A stretch of 5,147 nt of DNA from UMGS1696 sp964558485. Lineage in GTDB: Bacteria; Bacillota; Clostridia; Oscillospirales; CAG-272. The notes below the pieces were generated by a model. It did not search any database. It had not been told where the DNA came from and saw only the letters and a list, made by a program, of their open reading frames with translations. The first letter of the stretch is position 1; each line of letters opens with the position of its first letter. The stretch lies in contig CAZLED010000137.1 in assembly GCA_964558485.1 (NCBI GenBank), positions 1 to 5,147 on the forward strand, in the 5' to 3' direction. This document shows, piece by piece, positions 4,807-5,147 of the stretch. The position numbers and the translations under genes were made by a program.

Positions 4807-5147
4807 TCATGCTGCGAACATTCCCATCAATACCACAGCCACCAGTGCTCTTGTTGCGTTGTCCTGGGGCAGGAGGTTGCCGTCTACGGATTCGATCAGA
4901 CCGGCACCGCAGGCCCACTGCAGGGCAGGAATGGCATATTCGGCGATGGCGTCAAAATCTTCGTAAGAGAGAATATTCGTGTCTTCGCCTTCGCTTACGT
5001 CATAGCCTAAGAAGGTGGCGTAGCGGTAGAAGATGGTTACCAGCTGTTCTCTTGTCAGTTCGTCTTCCGGGGCAAATTCGGTTGCCGAGATACCGTTGAC
5101 AAGGCCAATGGACTTTGCCCAAACCACAGCGTTATGATACCATGCGT
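4807..5147 (-). CDS. C-terminal part of an S-layer-homology (SLH) domain protein; 5' end outside window
   Basis: 112 residues are visible on the minus strand, starting in frame at the right edge and ending with TGA at 4807. The first SLH repeat is present from WYHNAVVWAKSIGLVNGIS (2-20) through FAPEDELTREQLVTIFYRYA (24-43). The second runs from about YEDFDAIAEYAIPALQWACGAGLI to the NATRA block (96-100), then ends early with a hydrophobic tail. SLH repeats bind secondary wall polymers and hold exported proteins on the cell surface, and a C-terminal position is usual. The catalytic or binding part of the protein is not in the window, so its function is unknown. A GTG within the frame near 5127 would be a false start, since the SLH pattern continues upstream of it. 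Confidence 0.93.
   Translation of the reverse strand, partial: AWYHNAVVWAKSIGLVNGISATEFAPEDELTREQLVTIFYRYATFLGYDVSEGEDTNILSYEDFDAIAEYAIPALQWACGAGLIESVDGNLLPQDNATRALVAVVLMGMFAA

Overview
All supported genes in this window lie on the minus strand. They suggest a low-to-mid-GC Firmicute, most likely a gut clostridium of the Oscillospiraceae/Ruminococcaceae type. The grounds are an S-layer-homology (SLH) protein, a LytR-CpsA-Psr (LCP)-like protein, a T-box leader RNA, tRNA genes without an encoded CCA, strong TTGACA/TATAAT-type promoters with 17-nt spacers, and GC-rich coding against AT-rich intergenic DNA. The genus is an inference.

Layout in the direction of transcription (right to left). (1) 5147-4807: C-terminal end of an SLH-domain protein, closed by a strong bidirectional hairpin terminator (4753-4786). 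(2) 4676-4402: a two-gene tRNA operon with its own promoter: tRNA-Leu(UAG), tRNA-Gly(CCC), then a terminator built from partial copies of the tRNA-Gly 3' end. (3) 4401-4228: a gene-free stretch with two more large hairpins, each followed by six U residues. (4) 4184-3797: a consensus promoter and a roughly 350-nt T-box leader with Stem I (AGUA motif, tentative UAC tyrosine specifier), T-box bulge sequence, antiterminator and a mutually exclusive intrinsic terminator. (5) 3796-2162: a class I adenylate-forming acyl-CoA synthetase. (6) 2112-1036: a two-domain protein, an uncharacterised N-terminal domain fused to a uridine-kinase-like P-loop kinase, closed by an intrinsic terminator (972-1019). 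(7) 915-1: a separate promoter and a membrane-anchored LCP-like protein that runs off the left edge.

The most notable system is the T-box operon. T-box RNAs sense uncharged tRNA and normally control aminoacyl-tRNA synthetase, amino-acid biosynthesis or transporter genes. Here the first gene is an acyl-/aryl-CoA ligase, followed by a kinase of unknown substrate. This implies that the pair is induced when one amino acid, tentatively tyrosine, becomes limiting. Secondary points are the tRNA-Gly-derived repeats, the layered alternative hairpins around the T-box terminator, an LCP protein that seems to lack the usual catalytic Arg/Asp pattern, and a well-primed short upstream ORF in the LCP mRNA.
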